Assembly (NCBI GenBank): GCA_900315705.1
Contig: ONAB01000018.1
Span: 1-62,455, forward strand
DNA from: an uncultured Bacteroidales bacterium
GTDB taxonomy: Bacteria; Bacteroidota; Bacteroidia; Bacteroidales; WCHB1-69
Direction: 5' to 3'
Length of the DNA: 62,455 nucleotides
Part shown: one piece after another, positions 43,202-52,331 of the stretch
Position numbering within the stretch: the stretch's first letter is position 1
Layout: each line of letters opens with the position of its first letter
Notes under the pieces: generated by a model
Database searches by the model: none
What the model was told of the DNA's origin: nothing
The model's input: only the letters and a program-made list of their open reading frames with translations
Made by a program: the position numbers and the translations under genes

Positions 43202-44326
43202 TTATTGCATTACTTTTTCAATGGAAGCTATGAATTCCGACCACGCGTATTGCTTCTTTTCTTCCACCACATTCCGTTCGAATTCCGCCTGTTTGTTTTC
43301 CGCGAAGAAGCGGTGCAGTGCATCGGCAATCTGTTTCGGGTCGGGCTCCGTCACATAGCCGATTCGGCCGTCGGGCACGATTTCGGGCAGGCCGCCCACG
43401 TTGGTCACGAGCATCGGTTTCTCGAAGTGGAAGGCAATCTGGGTTACGCCGCTTTGCGTGGCGGTTTTGTAGGGCTGTGCCACAATGTCGGCAGCGCTGA
43501 AGTAGCGGTTTACTTCGCTGTCGGGGATGAAATCGGTGCAGAGCACTATGCGGTCTTCAATTTGTAAATCTTTGATCTGCTTGAGATAAGGTTCTGAGTC
43601 TCCGTAAAATTCGCCAGCCACGATGAGTTTGACATTGTCCTCCTTCAGGCGATTGTCGGCAAAGGCCTCCAGCAGAAGGTCCAGACCTTTGTAGCTGCGG
43701 ATAAAGCCGAAAAAGAGCACATAGCAAGAATCCGGGGAGAGTTTCAGCAGTGATAGAGCCTCTTCGCGGGGAAGCCTTTTCCCGTAGTGGTCGTAGAGCG
43801 GGTGTGGGCTGAAAACGGCGGGCTTGTCTGCTGTAAACAGCCTCAGATCGGCCAGCACGGATTTCGACATCGCCACGAAGCCGTCGGTGGGGCGGATGAA
43901 GTAGCGCACGAACATCTTGTCGCCGATGCGGTGCTCGTGGGGAATGACGTTGTCGAGAATGGATATGAGCCGGGTGTGTTTGTTGCGCCGCACGATGCGG
44001 GCGATGGTGCCGAAGCAGGGCGCCATAAAGGGCAGCCAGAACTTGGTGATCATCACATCCGGTCTCTTGCGTTTGATTTCGCGTCCCACCTTAATCCAGT
44101 TGAACGGGTTGTAGGAATGTACCTTGCGTACAATTTTCAGCCCTTCTGGCTCGGGTTCTGTGCTGTATTGGGTTTTACCGGGAAAAAGAAAATCCGGGTA
44201 TTGGTGGGTGAAGGTGTAGATTTCCACCTCGTGTCCTTGGCTTTGATATTCATAGGCGAGGCGTTCGTTGAAAGCCGAAAGCCCGCCGCGGTAGGGATAT
44301 GCTGTTCCGAGGATGATGATTTTCAT
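43202..44326 (-). CDS. Glycosyltransferase family 4
   Basis: A 374-residue GT-B fold enzyme. The N-terminal acceptor domain starts with a glycine loop (GTAYPYRGGLSAFNERLA). The C-terminal donor domain carries FFGFIRSYKGLDLLLEAF and, around residues 295-325, the usual family pattern of TQSGVTQIAFHFEKPMLVT and GLPEIVPDG. It acts at the cytosolic face of the membrane in glycan assembly. Donor and acceptor are not predictable. It is divergent from the YfhO-type gene with overlapping promoter boxes. Confidence 0.9.
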   Translation of the reverse strand: MKIIILGTAYPYRGGLSAFNERLAYEYQSQGHEVEIYTFTHQYPDFLFPGKTQYSTEPEPEGLKIVRKVHSYNPFNWIKVGREIKRKRPDVMITKFWLPFMAPCFGTIARIVRRNKHTRLISILDNVIPHEHRIGDKMFVRYFIRPTDGFVAMSKSVLADLRLFTADKPAVFSPHPLYDHYGKRLPREEALSLLKLSPDSCYVLFFGFIRSYKGLDLLLEAFADNRLKEDNVKLIVAGEFYGDSEPYLKQIKDLQIEDRIVLCTDFIPDSEVNRYFSAADIVAQPYKTATQSGVTQIAFHFEKPMLVTNVGGLPEIVPDGRIGYVTEPDPKQIADALHRFFAENKQAEFERNVVEEKKQYAWSEFIASIEKVMQ

Positions 44327-44345
44327 AGGGATGAATTTGAGGGTG

Positions 44346-44372
44346 CAAAGATAGATATTTTTCGTACTTTTG
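44346..44372. promoter_or_regulatory. Two divergent -7 boxes
   Basis: Minus-strand TATCTTTG (44353-44346) precedes the GT4 gene. Plus-strand TACTTTTG (44365-44372) precedes the YfhO-type gene. They lie only 11 bp apart, so the two promoters must overlap physically. Confidence 0.55.
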
Positions 44373-44408
44373 CCGCTTCAAAATTCGAAATATAAAAATA
44401 ACTGAAAT

Positions 44409-46877
44409 ATGAAACCTATCCTCAAGAAAACTTTAATTCACGGTGGTATTATTCTGTTTTTCTTTCTGATTGCCGCCATCTATATGGCTCCCGCATTCGA
44501 CGGCAAAGTCATACAACAAGGTGATACGCTGAAATGGCAGGCTATGTCCAAAGAGCAAGTCGATTTTCACGATAAGACAGGTGAATATACTACCTGGACA
44601 AGTTCTATGTTTAGTGGTATGCCATCTTATCAAGTGACAGCTTCGCCTGTTAAGTCTGTTTTTTATAAAATCCAACGAGTTTTAAATTTGAATTTTTTAG
44701 GTCTTAGTGGCAATGTGGGGATTTTGTGGCTTTATTTACTTGGGTTTTATGTGGCTTTGATTGCTATCGGACTATCACCGTGGTTAAGTTTGTTAGGGGC
44801 CTTAGCTTTTGGATTAGGGAGTTATAATGTGATTATTATTGAAGCTGGACATATTACCAAAGCGTATGCTATGTCTATGATGGCTCCAATAATAGGAGGT
44901 ATGCTATTAATTCTGAAACAAAAAAAATATTTGTGGGGAGGAGTCCTTTTTACCGTTGCATTAGGTATCCAGATTGCCTGCAATCACATTCAGATCACCT
45001 ATTACACTATGTTGGTGGCTCTTATTCTGGTTTTTGTCTATTTGATTTATGCCATTAAAGACAAAACCTTCAAGCCGCTGCTAATTGGAGTTGGGGTTAT
45101 GTTGGTTGGGGCTGCATTCGCTGTTGGGGCTAACGCTCGTACACTTTTCATCAATCAGGAGTATGTGAAATATACGATGCGCGGAGGTTCTGAAATCACG
45201 GTTGTCCCTGAGGATTTGTATAAAGATGGTGAGCCTAAATCCATTGCCGCTTCCGATGGTTTGGATATTGATTATGCCTACAGCTGGAGCTATGGTAAAG
45301 GCGAAACCTACACATTGCTTGTTCCAGGTGCATACGGTGGCGGTTCTGGCGAGACTGTCGGCACTGATTCCGAATTCTACAAGAACTTCCGCCAGAAAAG
45401 GGCGCCGCTTTATTGGGGCGACCAACCCTTTACTTCCGGACCGGTTTATTTCGGTGCTATTATCATTTTCCTGTTCGTGTTGGGTTTGTTTGTAGTAAAA
45501 GGGCCTGAACGCTGGTGGATCCTTTTAGCCACAATTTTGGCCATTTTGATGTCGTGGGGCAAGAATCTGATGGGCTTCAACAGTTTCCTGTTCGACAATC
45601 TGCCATTATACAATAAATTCAGAACTCCGTCAATGAGTTTGGTCATCGCCAACGTTACTATGGTATTGATGGCTGTCTTGGCGTTGAAAACCATTTTCGA
45701 CAAAGAGAACCCTGTCGATAAGAAGAAGTTGAATCTTGGACTCTATATCTCCACGGGCATAACGGCAGGCTTCATTTTGCTGATGATGGCTTTTTCTGGA
45801 AGTATGTCATTCTCCGGTGCCGGCGACGTGCAAATGGCGGCACAATATGGCGCCCAATGGGATGCGATTCAGGATGTGCTTGTCAAAGACCGTAAGGCTC
45901 TCTTTATGTCGGATTCCTGGCGCTCACTGATTCTGATTCTGCTTGCTGCGGTTAGTCTGTGGCTTTACATCAATAAAGCAATCAAACAATCGGGTATTGT
46001 TATCGGTATCCTGGCCTGCCTGGTGCTGTTTGACCTCTGGGGTGTGGACCGCCGTTATCTTAACGACTCCAATTTCATCACCGAAAAACGGGTTAAGTTG
46101 AGACCTTCAGAGACCGACCAGATTCTGGACCAGTATGCCGCCCAGTTCAAGGATGAAGATTATCGTGTTTTCGACCTGTCAGTCAACACCTTCAACGACT
46201 CCTATCCTTCTGCATACCATCATCAGATTGGTGGCTATAGCGCTGCTAAATTACGTCGTTACCAGGATCTCATTGATTTTTATCTTTCCCGTCACATTAA
46301 TACCAATGTGCTCAATATGCTGAACGCCCGTTACGTGGTGACCCCCGGACAAAACGGTCAGGTTCAGGTGCAGCGCAACCCTGACGCATTAGGCAACGCT
46401 TGGTTTGTGGACCAATACCAGTTGGTGGAGGACCCCAATGCGGAGATTCTGGCACTGAATGAGTTGAATCCGGCCGACACGGCTATTATCGACAAGCGTT
46501 TTGCTTCGATGGTACAGGGCAAGAACTTGGAACGCGACAGTAACTCTGTCATTGTGATGGAGCATCAGAAGCCGTATAATCCCGACTATGTGGTGTATAA
46601 GACCAAGACATCCAAAGAGCAGCTGGTGGTTTTCTCAGAAGTCTATTACGCCCCCGACTGGCGCGCTTACATTGACGGCAAACCGGCTGACTATTTCCGC
46701 GCCAACTATATCTTGCGCGCTATGGTGATTCCCGCCGGCGAACACAAGATTGAGTTCAAAAACGAAGCCCCGCTGATGCACAAATTGGATATGATTTCGT
46801 TGATTGTTTCCATATTATTCATAATGGTTTTTGCAAGTGGTTTGGTCATAAACTATTGGAAAACGAAAGGAAAATAA
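44409..46877 (+). CDS. YfhO-family multi-pass membrane protein
   Basis: An 822-residue protein with about 12 hydrophobic helices (the first is HGGIILFFFLIAAIYM) and a large extracytoplasmic loop around 225-320. Its C-terminal periplasmic domain (VVYKTKTSKEQLVVFSEVYY, WRAYIDG, IPAGEHKIEFK) precedes a last helix. This is the plan of YfhO proteins, which are GT-C-like glycosyltransferases that use lipid-linked sugars to modify envelope polymers. It is followed 3 bp later by a GT2 gene, so the pair may make and transfer a lipid-linked sugar. Confidence 0.85.
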   Translation: MKPILKKTLIHGGIILFFFLIAAIYMAPAFDGKVIQQGDTLKWQAMSKEQVDFHDKTGEYTTWTSSMFSGMPSYQVTASPVKSVFYKIQRVLNLNFLGLSGNVGILWLYLLGFYVALIAIGLSPWLSLLGALAFGLGSYNVIIIEAGHITKAYAMSMMAPIIGGMLLILKQKKYLWGGVLFTVALGIQIACNHIQITYYTMLVALILVFVYLIYAIKDKTFKPLLIGVGVMLVGAAFAVGANARTLFINQEYVKYTMRGGSEITVVPEDLYKDGEPKSIAASDGLDIDYAYSWSYGKGETYTLLVPGAYGGGSGETVGTDSEFYKNFRQKRAPLYWGDQPFTSGPVYFGAIIIFLFVLGLFVVKGPERWWILLATILAILMSWGKNLMGFNSFLFDNLPLYNKFRTPSMSLVIANVTMVLMAVLALKTIFDKENPVDKKKLNLGLYISTGITAGFILLMMAFSGSMSFSGAGDVQMAAQYGAQWDAIQDVLVKDRKALFMSDSWRSLILILLAAVSLWLYINKAIKQSGIVIGILACLVLFDLWGVDRRYLNDSNFITEKRVKLRPSETDQILDQYAAQFKDEDYRVFDLSVNTFNDSYPSAYHHQIGGYSAAKLRRYQDLIDFYLSRHINTNVLNMLNARYVVTPGQNGQVQVQRNPDALGNAWFVDQYQLVEDPNAEILALNELNPADTAIIDKRFASMVQGKNLERDSNSVIVMEHQKPYNPDYVVYKTKTSKEQLVVFSEVYYAPDWRAYIDGKPADYFRANYILRAMVIPAGEHKIEFKNEAPLMHKLDMISLIVSILFIMVFASGLVINYWKTKGK

Positions 46878-46880
46878 CAT

Positions 46881-47804
46881 ATGATTTCTATTATTATTTG
46901 CACTTATAATAGGGATAAATATCTCTACGATGCCCTTAAGCATATCGTGGCTAATGATTTTCCAGTCGGGGAATATGAAATCGTGCTAGTCAATAACAAT
47001 AGTACTGATTGTACAGAACAAGACTGCAAGCGTTTTGCTAATGCTTTCCCAGAAGTGAATTTTCGTTATTTTATAGAAACAAAACAGGGATTGTCACACG
47101 CACGCAATCGGGGAATTAAAGAAAGTGAGGGAGATGTCTTAGTTTTTCTTGATGATGACTCTTTTATAAAACCCGACTATTTATCCTGTCTTAAACGAAA
47201 TCTAGATAATCATCCCGAAGCTATGGCTTTTGGAGGAAAAATCACTCCTTTATTTGAAACTGGAGAAGAGCCGGAGTGGCTAAGCAAATGGACCTATTCC
47301 TGGGTCTCAGCTATTGACAAAGGAAATGAAGTGGTTTTGTTTGAAGGAAATTCATACCCGATTGGAGCAAATATGGGTTTTAGGAAGGAATGTATTGATG
47401 TATGTGGCTATTTCAATACAGAATTGGGACGGTCCAAAAAAAATCTTTTGGGAGGAGAAGAGAAGGATATCTTTAATAGATTAAAGGAAAAAGGATTCAA
47501 GATTTTATATTTTCCAGACATTGAAGTCGAACATGTAATCCCCCCCCATCGTACAACCGAAGACTATATCAAGCGGATGGGACAAGGCATAGGAATAAGT
47601 GAGAAGTTGCGTACTTTGAAAATTTCCAAGAGTCAATATTTGAAACGTCTTTGTTTGGAACTGGTGAAATGGGGAGGCTCGGTCATTTTGTTTATCAAAT
47701 TTGTCCTCTGTGGAAATTATGCAAAGGGTAGCAAATTATTGTTATTCCGTTGGAATGTAACAAAAGGACTATTGGCACAAGTAGAGAAACAGAATGGCGA
47801 TTAG
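46881..47804 (+). CDS. Glycosyltransferase family 2
   Basis: A 307-residue GT-A enzyme. The nucleotide-sugar site starts at IIICTYNRDKYL, the acceptor/donor region has VNNNSTDCTEQ, and the metal-binding DXD is in VFLDDDS. A hydrophobic stretch near residues 265-285 (GGSVILFIKFVLCGNY) suggests membrane association. It is 3 bp after the YfhO-type gene. The codon use is more AT-rich than the genes before 41 kb. It ends 23 bp from the convergent epimerase gene. Confidence 0.88.
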   Translation: MISIIICTYNRDKYLYDALKHIVANDFPVGEYEIVLVNNNSTDCTEQDCKRFANAFPEVNFRYFIETKQGLSHARNRGIKESEGDVLVFLDDDSFIKPDYLSCLKRNLDNHPEAMAFGGKITPLFETGEEPEWLSKWTYSWVSAIDKGNEVVLFEGNSYPIGANMGFRKECIDVCGYFNTELGRSKKNLLGGEEKDIFNRLKEKGFKILYFPDIEVEHVIPPHRTTEDYIKRMGQGIGISEKLRTLKISKSQYLKRLCLELVKWGGSVILFIKFVLCGNYAKGSKLLLFRWNVTKGLLAQVEKQNGD

Positions 47805-47827
47805 ACAGACAATTACCCTTAAGGTTT

Positions 47828-48658
47828 TTACTTGCTCATCACATCTTCTATCTTGCTGTTATCCCCATATATAATAGGTGAGTCGTATGGACGATCCGGG
47901 AATGCACCGTACTCCAGTTTGATATCGAAACCGTGTTCCTTGATGAAGGTTTCCACTTGTTCGGCCAGAGTGACAGGCTTGCCAGAGCAACAATTGATGA
48001 TGCCAGCGACCTTATTCTGCATAACAACGGCTGAAATTTGGTTGGCTAACTCATCTATATGTAAAAAATCGTACTTGGTTTTACCAGAGTTGAATGGGAA
48101 TGTTTTCTTTCCCTCCTGTGCGGCTTTGCATATTTTAGTAAAAATGGAATGATTCTTAGTGTCATCACCAAGAATGTAATATCCTCTAAGCCATTGAAGC
48201 GTAATGTCTTTTTGTGCACAGTAAAGTGTGAGCGACTGTCTCAGGGCATTCTTGGCAATTCCATATTGGGTGATGGGGTTGCAAGGAGTGTTTTCGTCAA
48301 TTTTTCCTTCCCAGTAGCCGATTTCGTGCATCGAACTCATCACAGCCACTTGCTTCAGGCCCTGGTTGATTAATGCGGTCAAAAACTTGTAGTGGGCAGA
48401 CAGATCGCCCATTTGTGTTTCGGCATTATGTACAAAGCCGTTACGCCAAGCTAGATGCAAACAGACATTTGGTTCCCCAAACCGATTGAAAATATCAGTG
48501 TAATCTTCTGAAAACAGATCCATTTGTACAATCTTGGCGCGTTTGTCCACGTCATTCGTAGCAATATCACAAGCCACAACGTCACACCCTTTGTCCAGTA
48601 ATGCGGAAACCACGTGGCTTCCTATATACCCATTTGCACCTGTTACCAATATTTTCAT
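47828..48658 (-). CDS. NAD-dependent sugar epimerase/dehydratase
   Basis: A 276-residue extended-SDR enzyme. The NAD-binding loop is GANGYIGSH (8-16), the catalytic Tyr-x3-Lys is YGIAK with upstream SSMHE, and the later region shows KYDFLHIDELA. It is expected to alter a nucleotide sugar for the glycan made by this locus; the substrate is not predictable. It has its own promoter, so it need not depend on the long upstream operon. Confidence 0.88.
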   Translation of the reverse strand: MKILVTGANGYIGSHVVSALLDKGCDVVACDIATNDVDKRAKIVQMDLFSEDYTDIFNRFGEPNVCLHLAWRNGFVHNAETQMGDLSAHYKFLTALINQGLKQVAVMSSMHEIGYWEGKIDENTPCNPITQYGIAKNALRQSLTLYCAQKDITLQWLRGYYILGDDTKNHSIFTKICKAAQEGKKTFPFNSGKTKYDFLHIDELANQISAVVMQNKVAGIINCCSGKPVTLAEQVETFIKEHGFDIKLEYGAFPDRPYDSPIIYGDNSKIEDVMSK

Positions 48659-48687
48659 ATTTATGCCTATTTATACTTATGAAGGTG

Positions 48688-48717
48688 CAAAAATACAAAA
48701 ATCCACCGAATGACAAA
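48688..48717 (-). promoter_or_regulatory. Promoter of the epimerase gene
   Basis: On the minus strand TTTG (48717-48714), 18 bp, then TATTTTTG (48695-48688), 30 bp before the start codon. Confidence 0.6.
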
Positions 48718-48753
48718 TGATTGATGGATTTTGATTTAAAAAAATAACGATGT

Positions 48754-49788
48754 CTAAAACTCTCCGATTATCTCCAGCATCTCACGCACACGAGCCAGAA
48801 AAGTGTGTTGTTCGGTGACAATCTTGCAGGCCGCAGCTGCGCGTCTTTCCCGTTCTTGTACGTTATTCTCTTCCAAAGCCCATCCGATAAGTTGTAATAA
48901 TTCCTGTTCGTTATGATAAAGTCCAATTTCGCCGTTAGGAAACAAAGATTCGATGTATGGATTTGCATCGCAAATCTGGTACACTCCGGCACCGCAGGCC
49001 TCAAAAAGTCTTTGGTTGGCCCCGTGAAAAGTCTGTTCGTGGTGGATGTTCAGGGCGATTTTGGTGCGGCCGAACAGTTCGTTAACCTTCACTGGCGGAA
49101 TATTTACATTCTTGTATATGTCCCTTTTTTCACGGAATATGCATTTCAAAGGGGATTTTACAAATGGTTTATACCATCCATATACCAGGATTTTTGCATT
49201 GGGGAAATGATTGACGACGGATTGTATCAGATGCATCCGCTTTTGGCTGGTGTACAATGTCGCGACGAAAAGAATATCAATGTCTTTGTCTTGGTTTGCA
49301 AGGGGATAATAAACAGAAGTGTCGCACGCCAGTGGGAGGAAATAGGCTTTCTTCCCTTGCTGGGCATAATACTCCACATCCCTTTCTTCAAAACAGAAAA
49401 CGGCATCCGCGTGGTCAATATGCTTCTCGCAACGTGCCCTGTCGGGTCTTTGCACGCTGTCATACATCCAAAGGATGACTTTTGACTTCTGTCTGAAATA
49501 GTCCAACCGTTCGTCCAACAGAATGGTCCCATTGTAGGAGAACACGATATCAGGCTGATAGTCATCATACACCTGCTTGATGTAGGTGTCGTATTTGGCT
49601 CGGCTTTGTGCGCGAAGACGCTCCTTGTCGTTGGCAAACTTGTGCCTCCACTTTAACAATCCTTTGAACGGGTGGATAGGCTCATCGTAGGTTTCGATCT
49701 TCACTTGGTAGCCGAGAGCCTCAAACGCCCGGCCAACGCTGATTTGGTAGTCGTAAAAAGGGGATGATAAGATGAGTGCTTTTTTCAT
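48754..49788 (-). CDS. CgeB-like glycosyltransferase
   Basis: A 344-residue protein. I start at ATG 49788 (MKKALILSSPFYDYQ); the longer frame runs into the preceding gene. It has a GT-B-like layout with DADAVFCFEERDVEYY, a DIDILFVATLY strand starting the second half, and a donor-site region ANQRLFEACGAGVYQI with the family's conserved acidic and glycine residues. CgeB-type proteins decorate surface or spore glycans. It is the last gene of the long reverse operon, 7 bp after the AAA-ATPase gene. Confidence 0.82.
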   Translation of the reverse strand: MKKALILSSPFYDYQISVGRAFEALGYQVKIETYDEPIHPFKGLLKWRHKFANDKERLRAQSRAKYDTYIKQVYDDYQPDIVFSYNGTILLDERLDYFRQKSKVILWMYDSVQRPDRARCEKHIDHADAVFCFEERDVEYYAQQGKKAYFLPLACDTSVYYPLANQDKDIDILFVATLYTSQKRMHLIQSVVNHFPNAKILVYGWYKPFVKSPLKCIFREKRDIYKNVNIPPVKVNELFGRTKIALNIHHEQTFHGANQRLFEACGAGVYQICDANPYIESLFPNGEIGLYHNEQELLQLIGWALEENNVQERERRAAAACKIVTEQHTFLARVREMLEIIGEF

Positions 49789-49795
49789 TTTTTTC

Positions 49796-51754
49796 TCACT
49801 GTTGGTTTTCAAAATTGTACTGTCGAATTTGCTGAAACGCAATTTCCGTCAATCTATATTTTTGATTTGGTGTCGTGAGTTTTCCAAGATCCGTCTTTGT
49901 TATCCATTTTTTTTCCTGTAATAGATTAATAATACCATTTCTCAGTCTTGTTCTGTTCTTTTCATTTAGCAACAACATCATCTCTGATGTCGACAAATCC
50001 GTTTTCAACAGTTCTGATATTATCCTTGTCAATTTATTTTTTCGTATTGCAGTTGTATCGGGGAAATACTGATTTACAACTAATGCAATTATGTCATTAC
50101 TGGGGACACTTTTTCTTTGAACTGGGGACATATTTATTACATTGCTGGGGACTCTTTCATCCACGACTTGAGACATTTTTTTTATCCGCTTAATCTCACA
50201 TTGGTGCTTCTTAGTCCGTTTGTTGTAATTGATACCCACTAAAATCACATCTCCCACATAGTCCACGAGAGAATCGGAATAATGTTTGTCTTTTATCTGA
50301 TTGATAGCGGTTTTCACTGTGGCATTGTGTTTCAGTTCAAGGACAAGAGCAGGCATATCCATATTTCGTCGAGGAACAAGCACCAAGTCGGCGAATCCTT
50401 TGCCAGTTGGCAATTCCCGAATCATCACGTATTGATCCTTGGCTGCATAAAAAGCCAAAGCCAGCACACAAGCCAGCGAATTTTCATCGTTATATTGCAA
50501 GATGCTGGTGCTGTCGGAATGGACGCGGTCTATTGCCTCTGCCACCCGCTCGGCTTCGCCATTTATAGTCCACTGTAGTAGTTGCTCAGATTGTTTTAAA
50601 GCATTAGAAACTTCTACCCATCCGGTATCTTCAACTGCGGTTTCAAATTCAATTCCGATTTCTTTGTTGGGAATATAACACTCACTCGTATCTCTATTAT
50701 ACGATAGATACCCCAAATGTATCAGCACAGTAAAGACATCGTTTTTACTGTTGATAACATTCACATCGTTTTGGAAATTTTTGGTATTTACAGTGCAACT
50801 TTCTCCCGTAAGCAGTTTAATCACATCATCCTTCAGCCCCTCGTAATTCATCTTGATGTAGTGAGACACCGTTTCGTAAGTGCCTGTGTTCGACCAATAG
50901 CTTTCAAAATATCGACGCTTAATAGCTCTGATTACCGACAAGGGGTTGTATATTGATTCCTCTTCGCCTATCCGATAACCGTCGTACCAAGTTTTGATTT
51001 GTTCTTTGTCAATCTTATTGCGGACACATAATTCCGAAACTTCTTTATCCGTAAAACCAAAGCAGTCAGCCATTTCCCCCGGGGAAATCATTGTATATTC
51101 CTCAAAGTTATTCAATGCCGACTGGGTTTTGTATTTCTTGATGGGTAGGATTCCCGTCATATACACCCCTGCAAATACCGACAATGAATTGCCTGATTTG
51201 AAAAGCAGCCGAAGAAAGTCCACGTATGCTTCCCCATCATTCTGTACAGAGTTGGATTCGCGCAAAATAGCATCCCATTCGTCCACAATCATAATGAATT
51301 TGGCGGGTTCTGCCTGCTGTAAAATGGCGTATAAAACAGACAACAAATCCTCATTTGTATTATATTTTACATTAGGATAAGCCTCTTTTAATTCTGCTAT
51401 AATATCAACTTGAATATGATGAATAATATCACTACTATTCCTATAGCGAGTAATGAAATTGGTCATATCCACATACAGCACTGGATATCTGTTCAGATGT
51501 TGCTTGAATGAAGGACTGTTTGCGATTTTAAGATCGTGGAACAAATCGGCAGATTGGCACGAATGGTCATAATAAGCGTTCAACATCTTGGCTGCCATTG
51601 ACTTGCCAAAACGCCGTGCACGGCTAACGCACATAAACTGCCGTTCCGAATTCAGCGAATTGTTGACAAGCTCAATTAAAGCACTTTTGTCAACGTACTC
51701 GCCATTGCGTGCAGCACGGAAACCATCATTCCCTATGTTGATATATAAGCCCAT
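49796..51754 (-). CDS. AAA-ATPase-like protein with PD-(D/E)XK (PDDEXK_9-like) domain
   Basis: A 652-residue protein starting at ATG 51754 (MGLYINIGNDGFR). The N-terminal ~300 residues are an AAA-ATPase-like domain: P-loop-like SRARRFGKSMAAKML, then FIMIVDEWDAI as Walker B. The C-terminal nuclease-like domain has GFADLVLVP and ALVLELKHN, with the E-x-K strand of PD-(D/E)XK enzymes. A winged-helix-like tail follows. This family is abundant, often multi-copy, in Bacteroidales; its function is not established. It is out of place between glycan genes and may be an insertion: its 3' end carries a short repeat of the acyltransferase 3' end. Confidence 0.85.
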   Translation of the reverse strand: MGLYINIGNDGFRAARNGEYVDKSALIELVNNSLNSERQFMCVSRARRFGKSMAAKMLNAYYDHSCQSADLFHDLKIANSPSFKQHLNRYPVLYVDMTNFITRYRNSSDIIHHIQVDIIAELKEAYPNVKYNTNEDLLSVLYAILQQAEPAKFIMIVDEWDAILRESNSVQNDGEAYVDFLRLLFKSGNSLSVFAGVYMTGILPIKKYKTQSALNNFEEYTMISPGEMADCFGFTDKEVSELCVRNKIDKEQIKTWYDGYRIGEEESIYNPLSVIRAIKRRYFESYWSNTGTYETVSHYIKMNYEGLKDDVIKLLTGESCTVNTKNFQNDVNVINSKNDVFTVLIHLGYLSYNRDTSECYIPNKEIGIEFETAVEDTGWVEVSNALKQSEQLLQWTINGEAERVAEAIDRVHSDSTSILQYNDENSLACVLALAFYAAKDQYVMIRELPTGKGFADLVLVPRRNMDMPALVLELKHNATVKTAINQIKDKHYSDSLVDYVGDVILVGINYNKRTKKHQCEIKRIKKMSQVVDERVPSNVINMSPVQRKSVPSNDIIALVVNQYFPDTTAIRKNKLTRIISELLKTDLSTSEMMLLLNEKNRTRLRNGIINLLQEKKWITKTDLGKLTTPNQKYRLTEIAFQQIRQYNFENQQ

Positions 51755-51758
51755 CTTA

Positions 51759-52331
51759 TTAGTATTGTTTGGTCTCCCATTGTTTGGTTTCAAAGTTGTA
51801 TTGTTTGATGACCTTTGCAGGTGCACCGACAGCAACACAATAGTCTGGTATGTCGTGCGTTACCACAGAATTGGCTCCGATGGTGCAGTGTTTGCCAATG
51901 GATGCGCCAATTACACAAACATTTTCACCCAGCCAACTCCCCTCACCTATTCTGACAGGGTTAATTTGTTTGATTTCTTGTTGTATGATAGGAATATTAG
52001 GATTTCCGTAAGAATGAAGATTATCGGAAATATAAACCTTGTCTGCAGTAAGCACATAATTCTCCAATACGATTCCTTCTGTAGCATAAATGTGATTAAA
52101 GTGACCGATGGTACAACCCTTCCCGAATTTGAGAATGGGATTCTTACAGCCTGTAAGCGGCTGGCAGGCCAACCAAGTATAGGGCTGTACATATACGTGG
52201 TCTTCTATCTCAGTATACTTTTTCCCCTCAATACGAAGAGGTTTGTCAATCCTGCTTTTCTTTCCAAAATGCTTGAATAGAAAAGGATAGAGGAAAAGGG
52301 ATTTCAGTTTGGCGATGAATTTGTGAATCAT
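51759..52331 (-). CDS. Hexapeptide-repeat acyltransferase
   Basis: A 190-residue left-handed beta-helix enzyme. Hexapeptide-type repeats run through ILKFGKGCTIGHFNHIYA and later GEGSWLGENVCVIGASIG, ending with VGAPAKVIKQYNF, the typical close of the NeuD/WbbJ-like group. It probably O- or N-acetylates a sugar of the glycan, using acetyl-CoA. It overlaps the methyltransferase stop by 4 bp. The C-terminal tail has an ETKQWETKQ mini-repeat. Confidence 0.88.
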   Translation of the reverse strand: MIHKFIAKLKSLFLYPFLFKHFGKKSRIDKPLRIEGKKYTEIEDHVYVQPYTWLACQPLTGCKNPILKFGKGCTIGHFNHIYATEGIVLENYVLTADKVYISDNLHSYGNPNIPIIQQEIKQINPVRIGEGSWLGENVCVIGASIGKHCTIGANSVVTHDIPDYCVAVGAPAKVIKQYNFETKQWETKQY

